From positions 3,906,001 to 3,970,000 of the forward strand of contig OY970352.1 in the NCBI GenBank assembly GCA_963718105.1: a DNA stretch of 64,000 nt. Reading direction: 5' to 3'. The translations under genes were made by a program, and so were the position numbers. The number at the start of each line of letters is the position of its first letter. Position 1 is the first letter of the stretch. This DNA is from DASYKT01 sp963718105 (lineage in GTDB: Bacteria; Acidobacteriota; Blastocatellia; Pyrinomonadales; Pyrinomonadaceae). The notes beneath the pieces are model-generated. The model did no database searches and was not told the DNA's origin. It saw only the letters and a program-made list of their open reading frames with translations. Shown here piece after piece: positions 56,725 to 64,000 of this stretch.

Positions 56725-59370
56725 TTACTCGCCGCTTTGTTGTAATAATTTTGCCACTAGCCCCGTCCAGCCGGTTTGATGGCTGGCGCCTAATCCCGAG
56801 CCGTTGTCGCCGTGAAAATATTCATAAAAAAGAATATGGTCGCGGAAATGTTCATCGGCCTGAAACTTCTCGTCATTGCCGAAAACCGCCCGCCTGTTGT
56901 CCTGGTCTTTCAAAAAGATAGACGACAAGCGGCGGGAAAGTTCCTGGCTCACTTCCCAAAGATCCAGCATCTTCCCTGAACCGGTGGGAAATTCGACCTT
57001 CAGGTCGTCGCCGTAATAGTAGTGAAATTTTTGCAGCGATTCGATCAGCAGATAGTTTGACGGGAACCAGACCGGGCCGCGCCAATTCGAATTTCCGCCA
57101 AAAAGCCCGGAACGCGATTCCGCCGGTTCATACGTCACCTCGTAATTTGTCCCGTCGTAATTTAAAGTCAAAGGTTCTTCCTTGTGGCGGCGCGAAAGCG
57201 CGCGGATGCCGTGATCGGATAAAAACTCGGCTTCGCTTAACATCGTCTGCAGGACGCGCCGCAGCCGGTCGCGGTTAACAACCGCCAGAAGAATGCGGCG
57301 GTTATTGCCCGGTATCTCTAAATTTGCGCACTGGTCGGTCAGGTCGGGCCGGTGCTCCAGAAACCAGTCCATTCTCTTTTTGAAATCCGGCATGGCCGTG
57401 AGCCATTCTTGCTCTAAAGTCTCGACCGCAAACAGAGGTGTCAGGCCTACCATCGAACATGCCTTTAGCTGTATGTGACGGCCGTTGATGTGAAGAACGT
57501 CATAATAAAAACCGTCGCGTTCGTTCCAGAGCTCGATATTATCGTGGCCGATGTTGTTCATCGCATCGGCGATCTGAACGAAATGCTCGAAAAATTTGCT
57601 GGCCACATCCTCATAGGCCTTATCCTCTTTTGCCAGCTCAAAGGCGATGGCGAGCAAATTAAGGCAATACATCGCCATCAGGCTCGTGCCGTCGGATTGT
57701 TCCAGATGAGCTCCGTCCGGCAGCGGCGCGCTGCGATCGAAAACGCCGATGTTGTCCATGCCGAGAAAACCGCCCTCGAAGACGTTGTTGTCTTCGGGGT
57801 CCTTGCGGTTCACCCACCAGGTAAAATTCAACAGCAGTTTGTGAAATATTTTTTCCAGGAAAGCACGGTCATAAATACCGCTGCGTTTGCCGTCCATCTG
57901 GTACACGCGCAGCGCCGCCCATGCGTGCACCGGCGGGTTTACATCCTCAAATTTCCATTCGTACGCGGGTATTTGCCCGTTCGGATGCATAAACCATTCC
58001 CGCAGCATCAGGATGAGCTGCTCCTTGGCAAATTCCGCGTCGACCATCGCCAGCGTGATGCAATGAAAAGCCAGGTCCCAGGCCGCGTACCACGGGTACT
58101 CCCATTTATCCGGCATTGAGATCACGTCTTCATTGTAAAGATGTGTCCAGCGGGCGTTCCTCCCCTTTTTACGGATGGCCGGCGGAGGCGAAAAAACCGG
58201 GTCGCCATCGAGCCAGGTTTTGACGATGTAATGATAAAACTGCTTGGAGCAGAGTGTGCCGCCCAGCGCCTGCCGCATCACATTCTTTGCGTCGTCCGAC
58301 AGCGCGGCGGGAATTATTTCGGCGTAAAATTCATCCGCTTCCTGTTTCCTTTTCGTAAAAACTTTTTCGCAATTTTTGGGAAAGGCTTTTGCGGTGGTCG
58401 ATAGTTTTTTATCGGTAAAACGCAGATAGACGACCTCTTTCCCGCCGGCGGGAATGGTCAACTGATAGTGCGCGGCGGCTTTGGTGCCGTGCTGCTCGGG
58501 GCAGACCGCGTCTTTAATTCCGCCAACTACAAAATCGCCTATGCCGTCTTTTACAAACGCCGATTTGTTTTCACCGTTATAAACCCGCGCGTAGTTAGTT
58601 TCATTTTCGGTGAACAATAACGAAGCCCCGCCGGCACAATAAAGCCTGCGAATTCCGCGCAATTCTTCTTCCAAATGAACGACCGAAAGGCCGGAACCGT
58701 CTTCCTCAGCCTTTAACAAAGGGCGGGGACTGTCATTCGCCCATGACCAGGTGTTGCGAAACCAGATCGTCGGCAAGAGATGCAGTACGGCCGCTTCGGG
58801 GCCGCGATTTTCGGCGGTCACCCGAATGCAAATATCTTCGGCGTCAAACTTGGCGTATTCGATCGTGATGTCAAAGTAACGGTCTTCGTTAAAGACGCCG
58901 GTGTCGATCAGTTCGAATTCAGGGTTGTCTCTGCCGCGGCTGCGATTTTCGTCGCGCAGTTGCCCGTAGGGAAATTCCGCCTGCGGGTATTTATAAAGCT
59001 GCTTGACATAAGAGTGTGTCGGGGTCGAATCGAGATAATAATAATATTCCTTGACGTCTTCGCCGTGGTTCCCTTCCGGGTTGTTGAGTCCGAAAAGCCT
59101 TTCTTTTAGGAACGGATCCTTGCCGTTCCAAAAAGCCATTGCGAAACAAATGCGCTGGCGCCGGTCGCAAAAACCCAGCAGGCCGTCCTCATTCCAGCGG
59201 TACGCTTTGGAACGCGCCTGATCGAAAGGAAAATAGTCCCACGCTGCGCCATCGGCGCTGTAATCTTCGCGGACCGTGCCCCACGCGCGCTCGCTTAGAT
59301 AGGGACCCCAGCGTTTCCAAACGGCCTTTTGGTCCTTGTCTTCCTGCAGCCTTTGTTTTTCAGCGGTCAA
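56725..59370 (-). CDS. GH63-like glycoside hydrolase (MGH1 type glucosidase)
   Basis: 881 aa, no signal peptide. The N-terminal beta region (EERAWGTVREDYSADGAAWD-like, FPFDQARSKAYRWNEDGLLG) and the catalytic (alpha/alpha)6 barrel from about residue 400 (DKWEYPWYAAWDLAFHC, PIPAYEWKFEDVNPPVHAWA) match bacterial GH63/MGH1 glucosidases. The Asp in YAAWDLAFH and the Glu in the C-terminal GNSNWRGPVWFPSNYL region are candidate catalytic positions. Known bacterial members act on mannosylglycerate, glucosylglycerate or oligosaccharides; the substrate here is not determined. It is probably cytosolic. Confidence 0.85.
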   Translation of the reverse strand: MTAEKQRLQEDKDQKAVWKRWGPYLSERAWGTVREDYSADGAAWDYFPFDQARSKAYRWNEDGLLGFCDRRQRICFAMAFWNGKDPFLKERLFGLNNPEGNHGEDVKEYYYYLDSTPTHSYVKQLYKYPQAEFPYGQLRDENRSRGRDNPEFELIDTGVFNEDRYFDITIEYAKFDAEDICIRVTAENRGPEAAVLHLLPTIWFRNTWSWANDSPRPLLKAEEDGSGLSVVHLEEELRGIRRLYCAGGASLLFTENETNYARVYNGENKSAFVKDGIGDFVVGGIKDAVCPEQHGTKAAAHYQLTIPAGGKEVVYLRFTDKKLSTTAKAFPKNCEKVFTKRKQEADEFYAEIIPAALSDDAKNVMRQALGGTLCSKQFYHYIVKTWLDGDPVFSPPPAIRKKGRNARWTHLYNEDVISMPDKWEYPWYAAWDLAFHCITLAMVDAEFAKEQLILMLREWFMHPNGQIPAYEWKFEDVNPPVHAWAALRVYQMDGKRSGIYDRAFLEKIFHKLLLNFTWWVNRKDPEDNNVFEGGFLGMDNIGVFDRSAPLPDGAHLEQSDGTSLMAMYCLNLLAIAFELAKEDKAYEDVASKFFEHFVQIADAMNNIGHDNIELWNERDGFYYDVLHINGRHIQLKACSMVGLTPLFAVETLEQEWLTAMPDFKKRMDWFLEHRPDLTDQCANLEIPGNNRRILLAVVNRDRLRRVLQTMLSEAEFLSDHGIRALSRRHKEEPLTLNYDGTNYEVTYEPAESRSGLFGGNSNWRGPVWFPSNYLLIESLQKFHYYYGDDLKVEFPTGSGKMLDLWEVSQELSRRLSSIFLKDQDNRRAVFGNDEKFQADEHFRDHILFYEYFHGDNGSGLGASHQTGWTGLVAKLLQQSGE

Positions 59371-59460
59371 AGCACTTCTCCCTGGGCAAATTTAATGCGC
59401 ATAAAAGGATGGCATATCGCGTTAAAAAAAGACAGAGGCCGCAGGAGCGTTCATTGCAAT

Positions 59461-59549
59461 GAAGTCAGTACCGGGAACCAGAGTGACCGGCTTCCGGAAT
59501 AAAAACAAACCAGTGTCTCATTAGCCGGTCACTACGTTCCCGTACTGAC
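59461..59549. repeat. Palindromic repeat, family D copy 4
   Basis: Left arm GAAGTCAGTACCGGGAACCA, right arm ending TTCCCGTACTGAC, loop about 30 bp, then the TTTGACTTCA tail as at 13650. It occupies the middle of the 312-bp gap 59371-59682; the remainder is the leader of the next gene. Confidence 0.8.
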
Positions 59550-59682
59550 CCGTTACTTTTTGACTTCAACCGATATTTATAGGCAAAGCTTTTCAAACAA
59601 AAGATCGCCGCCCTGTCTTTTTCATCCGAATGCCAGCACTGTCTTAGCGAGGAGGCAGTTAAAAATTAACAAGGAGTGTTTT

Positions 59683-60558
59683 ATGAAAAACTATCAGGGG
59701 TTTGTTTCAGGTGTTCTTTTTATTTTCGCGTTTGTAATTTTTGGCAATATTAATGCATTTCCGCAGAAGACAGGTCTCGCGGGATTTAACGGCGGCGGCG
59801 GCCCGACGGCAACGATCGACGACCTGCGCCCGTTCGATTTCAGCGACAAATATTATGCGTTAAATGGTGTGCGGCCGGATAAACTTATTAACCGTCACAC
59901 CGGCGAAGACGGCCTATCGATAATCGACGCCGCGGCCGATCAGGATCATAACAACGTCCGCATTCTCGCGACGCGTCCCGCTTATGGAACCGAAGGCGAA
60001 ACGCTTTACTGGAATTTTTACGGCGGATTTTTTAAAGACGGTTTTACCGGGGATGACGCGGGAAACGCGGCCTATAATATGGTCTACGATTTTCCGATCT
60101 ATATTTTTCCCGGCGAAAGCCGAAGCAAAGCCGAGCGTCAATCTCCCATCATCGATCTCACCGCGGGGTATTTCGAAAAGAACGCCCTTGGACTGGGCGC
60201 GTTAATGCTGGTGGAATACAACTACAGCGCGGTCAGGACCAAATTGGACGTGGCATTTTTAGAAGCGCTGGCAAAACAAAATGGCCTTTCGGCCGATGGG
60301 ACGCCGATCATCCGCACGGTCAAAGAACTGGGCCAATTGCAGCGCAGAAACCTGGTTTCCATAACCCCGAATGACGTACGCGGGCAAATCCCGTATGTTG
60401 TCGGCCGGGTGCTTCAGTACCCTGAGCATGGCGCGATCGCTCCGGACGCATTCCTTCTTTATACGATGGACGCGCAGGAAAAACCTTTGGAGAGTGAACT
60501 GTTCTTTCTGGAAAAATTCAATTGCCTGCAAAAGTACGGAAGCGCTTGCAGGCAGTAG
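59683..60558 (+). CDS. Secreted protein of unknown function
   Basis: 291 aa from the ATG at 59683 with AAGGAG 7 bp upstream; the longer frame to 59560 runs through a repeat edge. The signal peptide ends near residue 26 (VIFGNINAFPQ). The mature part starts with a Gly stretch (NGGGGPTATIDD), and has aromatic-rich segments (GETLYWNFYGGFFKDGFTG) and two Cys near the C-terminus (FNCLQKYGSACRQ) that may form a disulphide. I recognise no family. It stands alone between two repeats. Confidence 0.7.
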   Translation: MKNYQGFVSGVLFIFAFVIFGNINAFPQKTGLAGFNGGGGPTATIDDLRPFDFSDKYYALNGVRPDKLINRHTGEDGLSIIDAAADQDHNNVRILATRPAYGTEGETLYWNFYGGFFKDGFTGDDAGNAAYNMVYDFPIYIFPGESRSKAERQSPIIDLTAGYFEKNALGLGALMLVEYNYSAVRTKLDVAFLEALAKQNGLSADGTPIIRTVKELGQLQRRNLVSITPNDVRGQIPYVVGRVLQYPEHGAIAPDAFLLYTMDAQEKPLESELFFLEKFNCLQKYGSACRQ

Positions 60559-60620
60559 AATAAGCAGAACTCTAAACCGTTTTAAATAGTAGTTACCCGA
60601 AATCAGAACGCGGCGGTAAA

Positions 60621-60738
60621 CCTGGGAGCGCAGGCATCTTGCCTGCAAGATCGCGTGTAGCGATCTAAATAGCGTTTAATTTAACGTCGGGTTAGCACGG
60701 CAAGCCGTGCTTGCAGGCAGGATGCCTGCGCTCCCAGG
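60621..60738. repeat. Palindromic repeat, family E (long form)
   Basis: CCTGGGAGCGCAGGCATC on the left and GATGCCTGCGCTCCCAGG on the right are exact inverses, with further pairing GATCGCG..CGATC and GCACGGC-aa-GCCGTGC inside. The remainder of the 343-bp gap 60559-60901 is AT-rich with nothing recognised. Confidence 0.85.
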
Positions 60739-60901
60739 AAGAGCGGGCCGATTTCTTTTTAATACCACTACTTTAAAATAAAACCTCTAGACTCTCGTTC
60801 AAAAGTTTGTTAGATTTCTAAAAGTGTTTACTAAGTAATCACTTTAAGAACGGCCGAAAAGCCTCAATAAACTTACAAACTACTGCAAAATAAGAGTTTA
60901 G

Positions 60902-63900
60902 ATGAAAAAAAGCCGGCTTTCCACGAAATCTAAAGGAACCCTGACAGAGCAGGCCGATGCACCGCCTCTGCGGCCCGTGGTGGCAGCGGGCGGGCGCAAG
61001 CTAAAGCCTGTCACGCGCGAAGAGCTTTCCCGGTTTTACGACGAGATACAAGAAAAGCTCGATCTGGGGCTTTCCAGCGCGGCTCAAAATCAGATCGAGC
61101 TGATCTTTAGCACCTACAATTTAAAGATCCAGGATACCGCCACCCTCCACTCTTTCCTCTCGCTGGCGCTTGAGATGCGCGGCAAATATCAGGACGCGCT
61201 CGAGGCTGTCCGGCCTTATGAAGACGACGACCTGGTCGAAGAGATCGAAGATGAATCGGCGGCCATTCCGGTATTGGTGCAGCTCGCCCTCTGCTATAGC
61301 AACATCGGTGATTATCCGAAAGCCGTCGCCATTTTAAAGATCGTATTAGAAGAAGCTCAGGGGCTTTCGCTCCATCAGCTTTACGGAAAGATCCACACCG
61401 CGCTCGCGCGGGTCTATCGCAAGCTCAACGAACATTCGATCGCGCGCGATTACGCCGCCAAAGGTTTGACCGAATACCGGGAAGCCGGCGATTGGCGCGG
61501 AATGGCGCAGGCCTACTACACGACCGCTACCGCATATTTTTATGAAGGCAAAAGTGAGGAAGCCGTCGAAGGATTTAAACAGGTCATCAGCATTATCGGC
61601 GACCGCCCCGCTCCCTTCCTTCTGGGTATTGCCTACGCCGATCTGGCGGGCGCTTACTGGCTGCTGCGCCAGCCGCACAAAGGTATCGAGTGCCTGGTCA
61701 AATCCATCGATTACTTTAAAAAGACCGAGCACAAATCACACGCGATCGGCGCTTATAACAATCTCGGGTTAAACCTGATGCTGATCGGAGATTGGAAGCA
61801 GGCTGAAGAAACCTTTAAACATTCACTCGACATTGCCACCGAAATAGACAGCCCGCATATTGCCGTTGTGATGGATTCGCTGGGAGAGCTGAAATATCTC
61901 CGCGGCGAATTTGAAGCGGCCCAGGATTATCTCGACCGCGCGATGGTCGTCGCTACCGAATCAAAGCGAGACTGGTACCGCATCCAGATACTGCAAAACC
62001 TTGCGCGTTGTTATCTGGCCCAGGAAAACATTCCCAAGGCGGTCACCCTCGCACAGGAAACCGTTTCTTTCGGAGAAAAGATCGGCGAAGGCCAGTGGGC
62101 AAGTCTGGCAAACACTATTCTGGCGGAAACCTATATCGAGGCCGGCGAGCTTTTAAAGGCGGAGTCGATCCTGCAAAAGCTCGAGGAGATGGACGTCTCG
62201 ACCGATTTCGCGGTCTCCGGCGAAGCGCAAAGAGCGCGCGGCCTGGTCGCGCTGGCGCAATCCAAAGACGATCTGGCGGCGCACTACTTTAGCCGCAGTC
62301 TTTCGATCTTTGAAACGACCGGCGACGTGTATCGCAGCGCGCGGGCAAATTACGAGCTCGGAAAAGCCATCGGCGGCTCGCAAACCGATAAAGCCCTTAA
62401 GAACCTGTCCGGCGCGATCGAGGTTTTTCGTAAATTAGGCGCCCAGCCGCTGCTGAAAAAAGCCGAGGCCGAGCTCGAAAAGATAAAGACCCAGGAGCCG
62501 GTTAAAAAACATACGCCTTCGGCCTCGACCCAATTAATGGTGCTGCGGCTGGCTGAAGCGGTCGCTTCCCGCGAACTTTTATTTCGTGAGTTACAGGCCG
62601 TGCTGCTGCAGGAAACCAAAGCCAAACGCGTTCTGGTGATCCAGCCGAATGAAGAAAAAGAACTTTCAGTGGCGGTTTCGCATGGTTACGATCTGAAAGA
62701 CGGCTCTGAACTGGCTAATAGATTCAAAGAAGCGAAAGCAAACGACCGGCTGGAAAACTTCAGCCAGACGGAAAATCTGGCGATCTTTCACCTGCATTCG
62801 CCAAACTCTCTTCCGGCCCAGCTTCTTATTTACCCGCGCTCGGCCACGACCGTTTTTGACGGCTCTTCGGTCCAGCCTTTTTTGCGTATCGTCGAACTGG
62901 GAATGGACATCTGCGCGCTGCGGGAAAAAGATAAAACGATGCTCAGCGATCTCGACACGAGCTCAATGAGCGCGCACAGCATCCTGCCGGGATTTATCCA
63001 TTCGAGCCCGGCCATGACCACATTGGTGGAAGAGATCTATAAGATACGTTCTTCTAATGTGACGGTTTTAGTGACCGGCGAATCCGGCACCGGTAAAGAA
63101 CTGGTTTCGCGCGCTATCCACGCCGCCTCGGCGCGTAAAGACAAAGCCTTCATTCCGTTCAACTGCACCGCGGTGCCCAAAGAATTAGCCGAAGGCCATT
63201 TGTTCGGCTATAAAAAAGGCGCCTTTACCGGAGCGGTCGTCGATTCGCCCGGTGTCATCCGTTCCGCCGCCGACGGTACTTTGTTTTTGGACGAAGTCGG
63301 CGATCTGCCGCTGGATGTGCAGCCGAAATTGCTGCGTTTCCTGCAGGAGGGTGAAATTCAGCCGCTCGGCGAAAGAAAACCGATCAGCATAGACGTCCGC
63401 ATAATTGCCGCGACCAACGTTCCGCTGGAAGAAAAAGTCGAGCAGGGCCTGTTTCGCGAAGACTTGTATTATCGTCTCAATGTTATCCGGCTGCGCGTTC
63501 CGCCGCTGCGCGAACGCCGTTCCGAGATCCCGCCGATGGTCAGCTACTACCTTAATCACTACGCCGCAAAATTCACGCGCCGCGATATCACCATCACCCC
63601 GGAAGCGGTCGATCTGCTGATGGTTTGCGAATGGGAAGGAAACGTCCGGCAGCTATGTAACGAATTGCAGCGCCTGGTGGCGCGCGCCGCCGATGGCGAA
63701 GTGATCACCGCCGCACAGCTTTCACCGGAACTAAACCGCAGCGCCATGCCGATGGCGGCGCCGGGCGGTGCCTTTGGAAATAACGTAACGAGTATCAGTT
63801 CCTTTACCAGCGGGCTGTCCGGTTCCTTCAGCGTAAATACCGAAGGCGCAACCATGGAAGAAGCGGTCACTGAACTGGAAAAAAATATGATCAGAGAGTC

Positions 63901-64000
63901 AATGGACCGTAACAACGGAAACATCTCTCGCGTGTCGCGCGAACTCGGCCTCACGCGCCGCGGCTTGTATCTTAAGCTGGAGCGGTACCAGCTCAGCAAG
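60902..64000 (+). CDS. Sigma-54-dependent activator with N-terminal TPR array (partial)
   Basis: 1033 codons to the edge of the window, with no stop reached. A TAG lies in frame immediately before the ATG at 60902, and no clear ribosome site precedes it. Residues about 40-545 hold roughly eleven TPR-like units (LYGKIHTALARVYRKLNEHS, AIGAYNNLGLNLMLIGDWKQ). A divergent GAF-like region covers about 550-690. Then the AAA+ domain: GESGTGKE (about 726), canonical GAFTGA (773), GTLFLDEVGD, and a Fis-type HTH (NISRVSRELGLTRRGLYLKL) close to the C-terminus, so only a few residues are probably missing. The TPR part most likely senses a protein partner. Confidence 0.92.
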   Translation, partial: MKKSRLSTKSKGTLTEQADAPPLRPVVAAGGRKLKPVTREELSRFYDEIQEKLDLGLSSAAQNQIELIFSTYNLKIQDTATLHSFLSLALEMRGKYQDALEAVRPYEDDDLVEEIEDESAAIPVLVQLALCYSNIGDYPKAVAILKIVLEEAQGLSLHQLYGKIHTALARVYRKLNEHSIARDYAAKGLTEYREAGDWRGMAQAYYTTATAYFYEGKSEEAVEGFKQVISIIGDRPAPFLLGIAYADLAGAYWLLRQPHKGIECLVKSIDYFKKTEHKSHAIGAYNNLGLNLMLIGDWKQAEETFKHSLDIATEIDSPHIAVVMDSLGELKYLRGEFEAAQDYLDRAMVVATESKRDWYRIQILQNLARCYLAQENIPKAVTLAQETVSFGEKIGEGQWASLANTILAETYIEAGELLKAESILQKLEEMDVSTDFAVSGEAQRARGLVALAQSKDDLAAHYFSRSLSIFETTGDVYRSARANYELGKAIGGSQTDKALKNLSGAIEVFRKLGAQPLLKKAEAELEKIKTQEPVKKHTPSASTQLMVLRLAEAVASRELLFRELQAVLLQETKAKRVLVIQPNEEKELSVAVSHGYDLKDGSELANRFKEAKANDRLENFSQTENLAIFHLHSPNSLPAQLLIYPRSATTVFDGSSVQPFLRIVELGMDICALREKDKTMLSDLDTSSMSAHSILPGFIHSSPAMTTLVEEIYKIRSSNVTVLVTGESGTGKELVSRAIHAASARKDKAFIPFNCTAVPKELAEGHLFGYKKGAFTGAVVDSPGVIRSAADGTLFLDEVGDLPLDVQPKLLRFLQEGEIQPLGERKPISIDVRIIAATNVPLEEKVEQGLFREDLYYRLNVIRLRVPPLRERRSEIPPMVSYYLNHYAAKFTRRDITITPEAVDLLMVCEWEGNVRQLCNELQRLVARAADGEVITAAQLSPELNRSAMPMAAPGGAFGNNVTSISSFTSGLSGSFSVNTEGATMEEAVTELEKNMIRESMDRNNGNISRVSRELGLTRRGLYLKLERYQLSK

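Overview
The window looks like a chromosomal segment of an acidobacterium, probably class Blastocatellia (Pyrinomonas-like); this is inferred, because no rRNA or tRNA gene is visible. The evidence is two tandem secreted proteins of the VWFA-related acidobacterial type, an Oar-like TonB-dependent receptor with an N-terminal carboxypeptidase-regulatory domain, many SRPBCC/DoxX/VOC stress-type genes, and intergenic space crowded with dispersed palindromic repeats. Base composition is moderately GC-rich. A few genes (small XRE regulators, 27.7-28.4 kb, the pentapeptide protein at 37-38 kb) are visibly more AT-rich than their neighbours.

Layout. 0-10 kb: an aldehyde dehydrogenase, three small XRE-type regulators embedded in repeats, an intracellular subtilase with a small downstream propeptide-like partner, an acyl-CoA ligase, and a YtxH/DUF948-like envelope stress pair. 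10-12 kb: a GAF-GAF-AAA+-Fis sigma-54 activator. 12.4-20.5 kb: a one-strand block of 14 genes led by an ArsR repressor (four SRPBCC/AHSA1 proteins, three DoxX-like membrane proteins, two PhnB-type VOC proteins, an AlkD glycosylase, a two-domain SnoaL-like lipoprotein, DUF2277 and a membrane protein). 20.7-27 kb: the VWA pair and SelB. 27-36.8 kb: small unknown proteins, a VanW-glycosyltransferase fusion, an RRM protein, a Zn-ribbon subtilase, a D-threonine aldolase/D-serine dehydratase-like enzyme, a serine beta-lactamase-like hydrolase and a TPR-TonB_C lipoprotein. 37-43.7 kb: a pentapeptide-repeat membrane protein, a hicB pseudogene, a saccharopine-dehydrogenase-like protein, and the MATE-aat-DinB-ywbE operon. 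44-50.5 kb: the TonB receptor, clpA and clpS. 50.7-60.6 kb: a fourth XRE regulator, glucose dehydrogenase, a four-helix-bundle cassette, a GH18-NodB-GT2 polysaccharide synthase, a GH63-like glucosidase and a secreted unknown. 60.9 kb to the edge: a TPR-AAA+-Fis sigma-54 activator open at the right end of the window.

Genes that work together: aat, clpS and clpA are three core parts of the bacterial N-degron pathway and lie within 9 kb. The GH18-NodB-GT2 protein and the GH63-like enzyme suggest exopolysaccharide and glucan metabolism. The ArsR block looks like a stress or detoxification island.

The most unusual content is non-coding. At least nine dispersed families of palindromic or hairpin elements fill the gaps, most about 50-190 bp, and many contain hairpins closed on a TTTA/TAAA loop. 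Each of the four small XRE genes has such a hairpin element starting 1-15 bp after its stop codon, a 12-codon remnant of a fifth copy lies at 9941-9976, and two copies share an upstream module with a GGGATG/CATCCC inverted repeat. The XRE genes plus their adjacent repeats are my best candidate for an undescribed system. No transposase, integrase or CRISPR array is visible.
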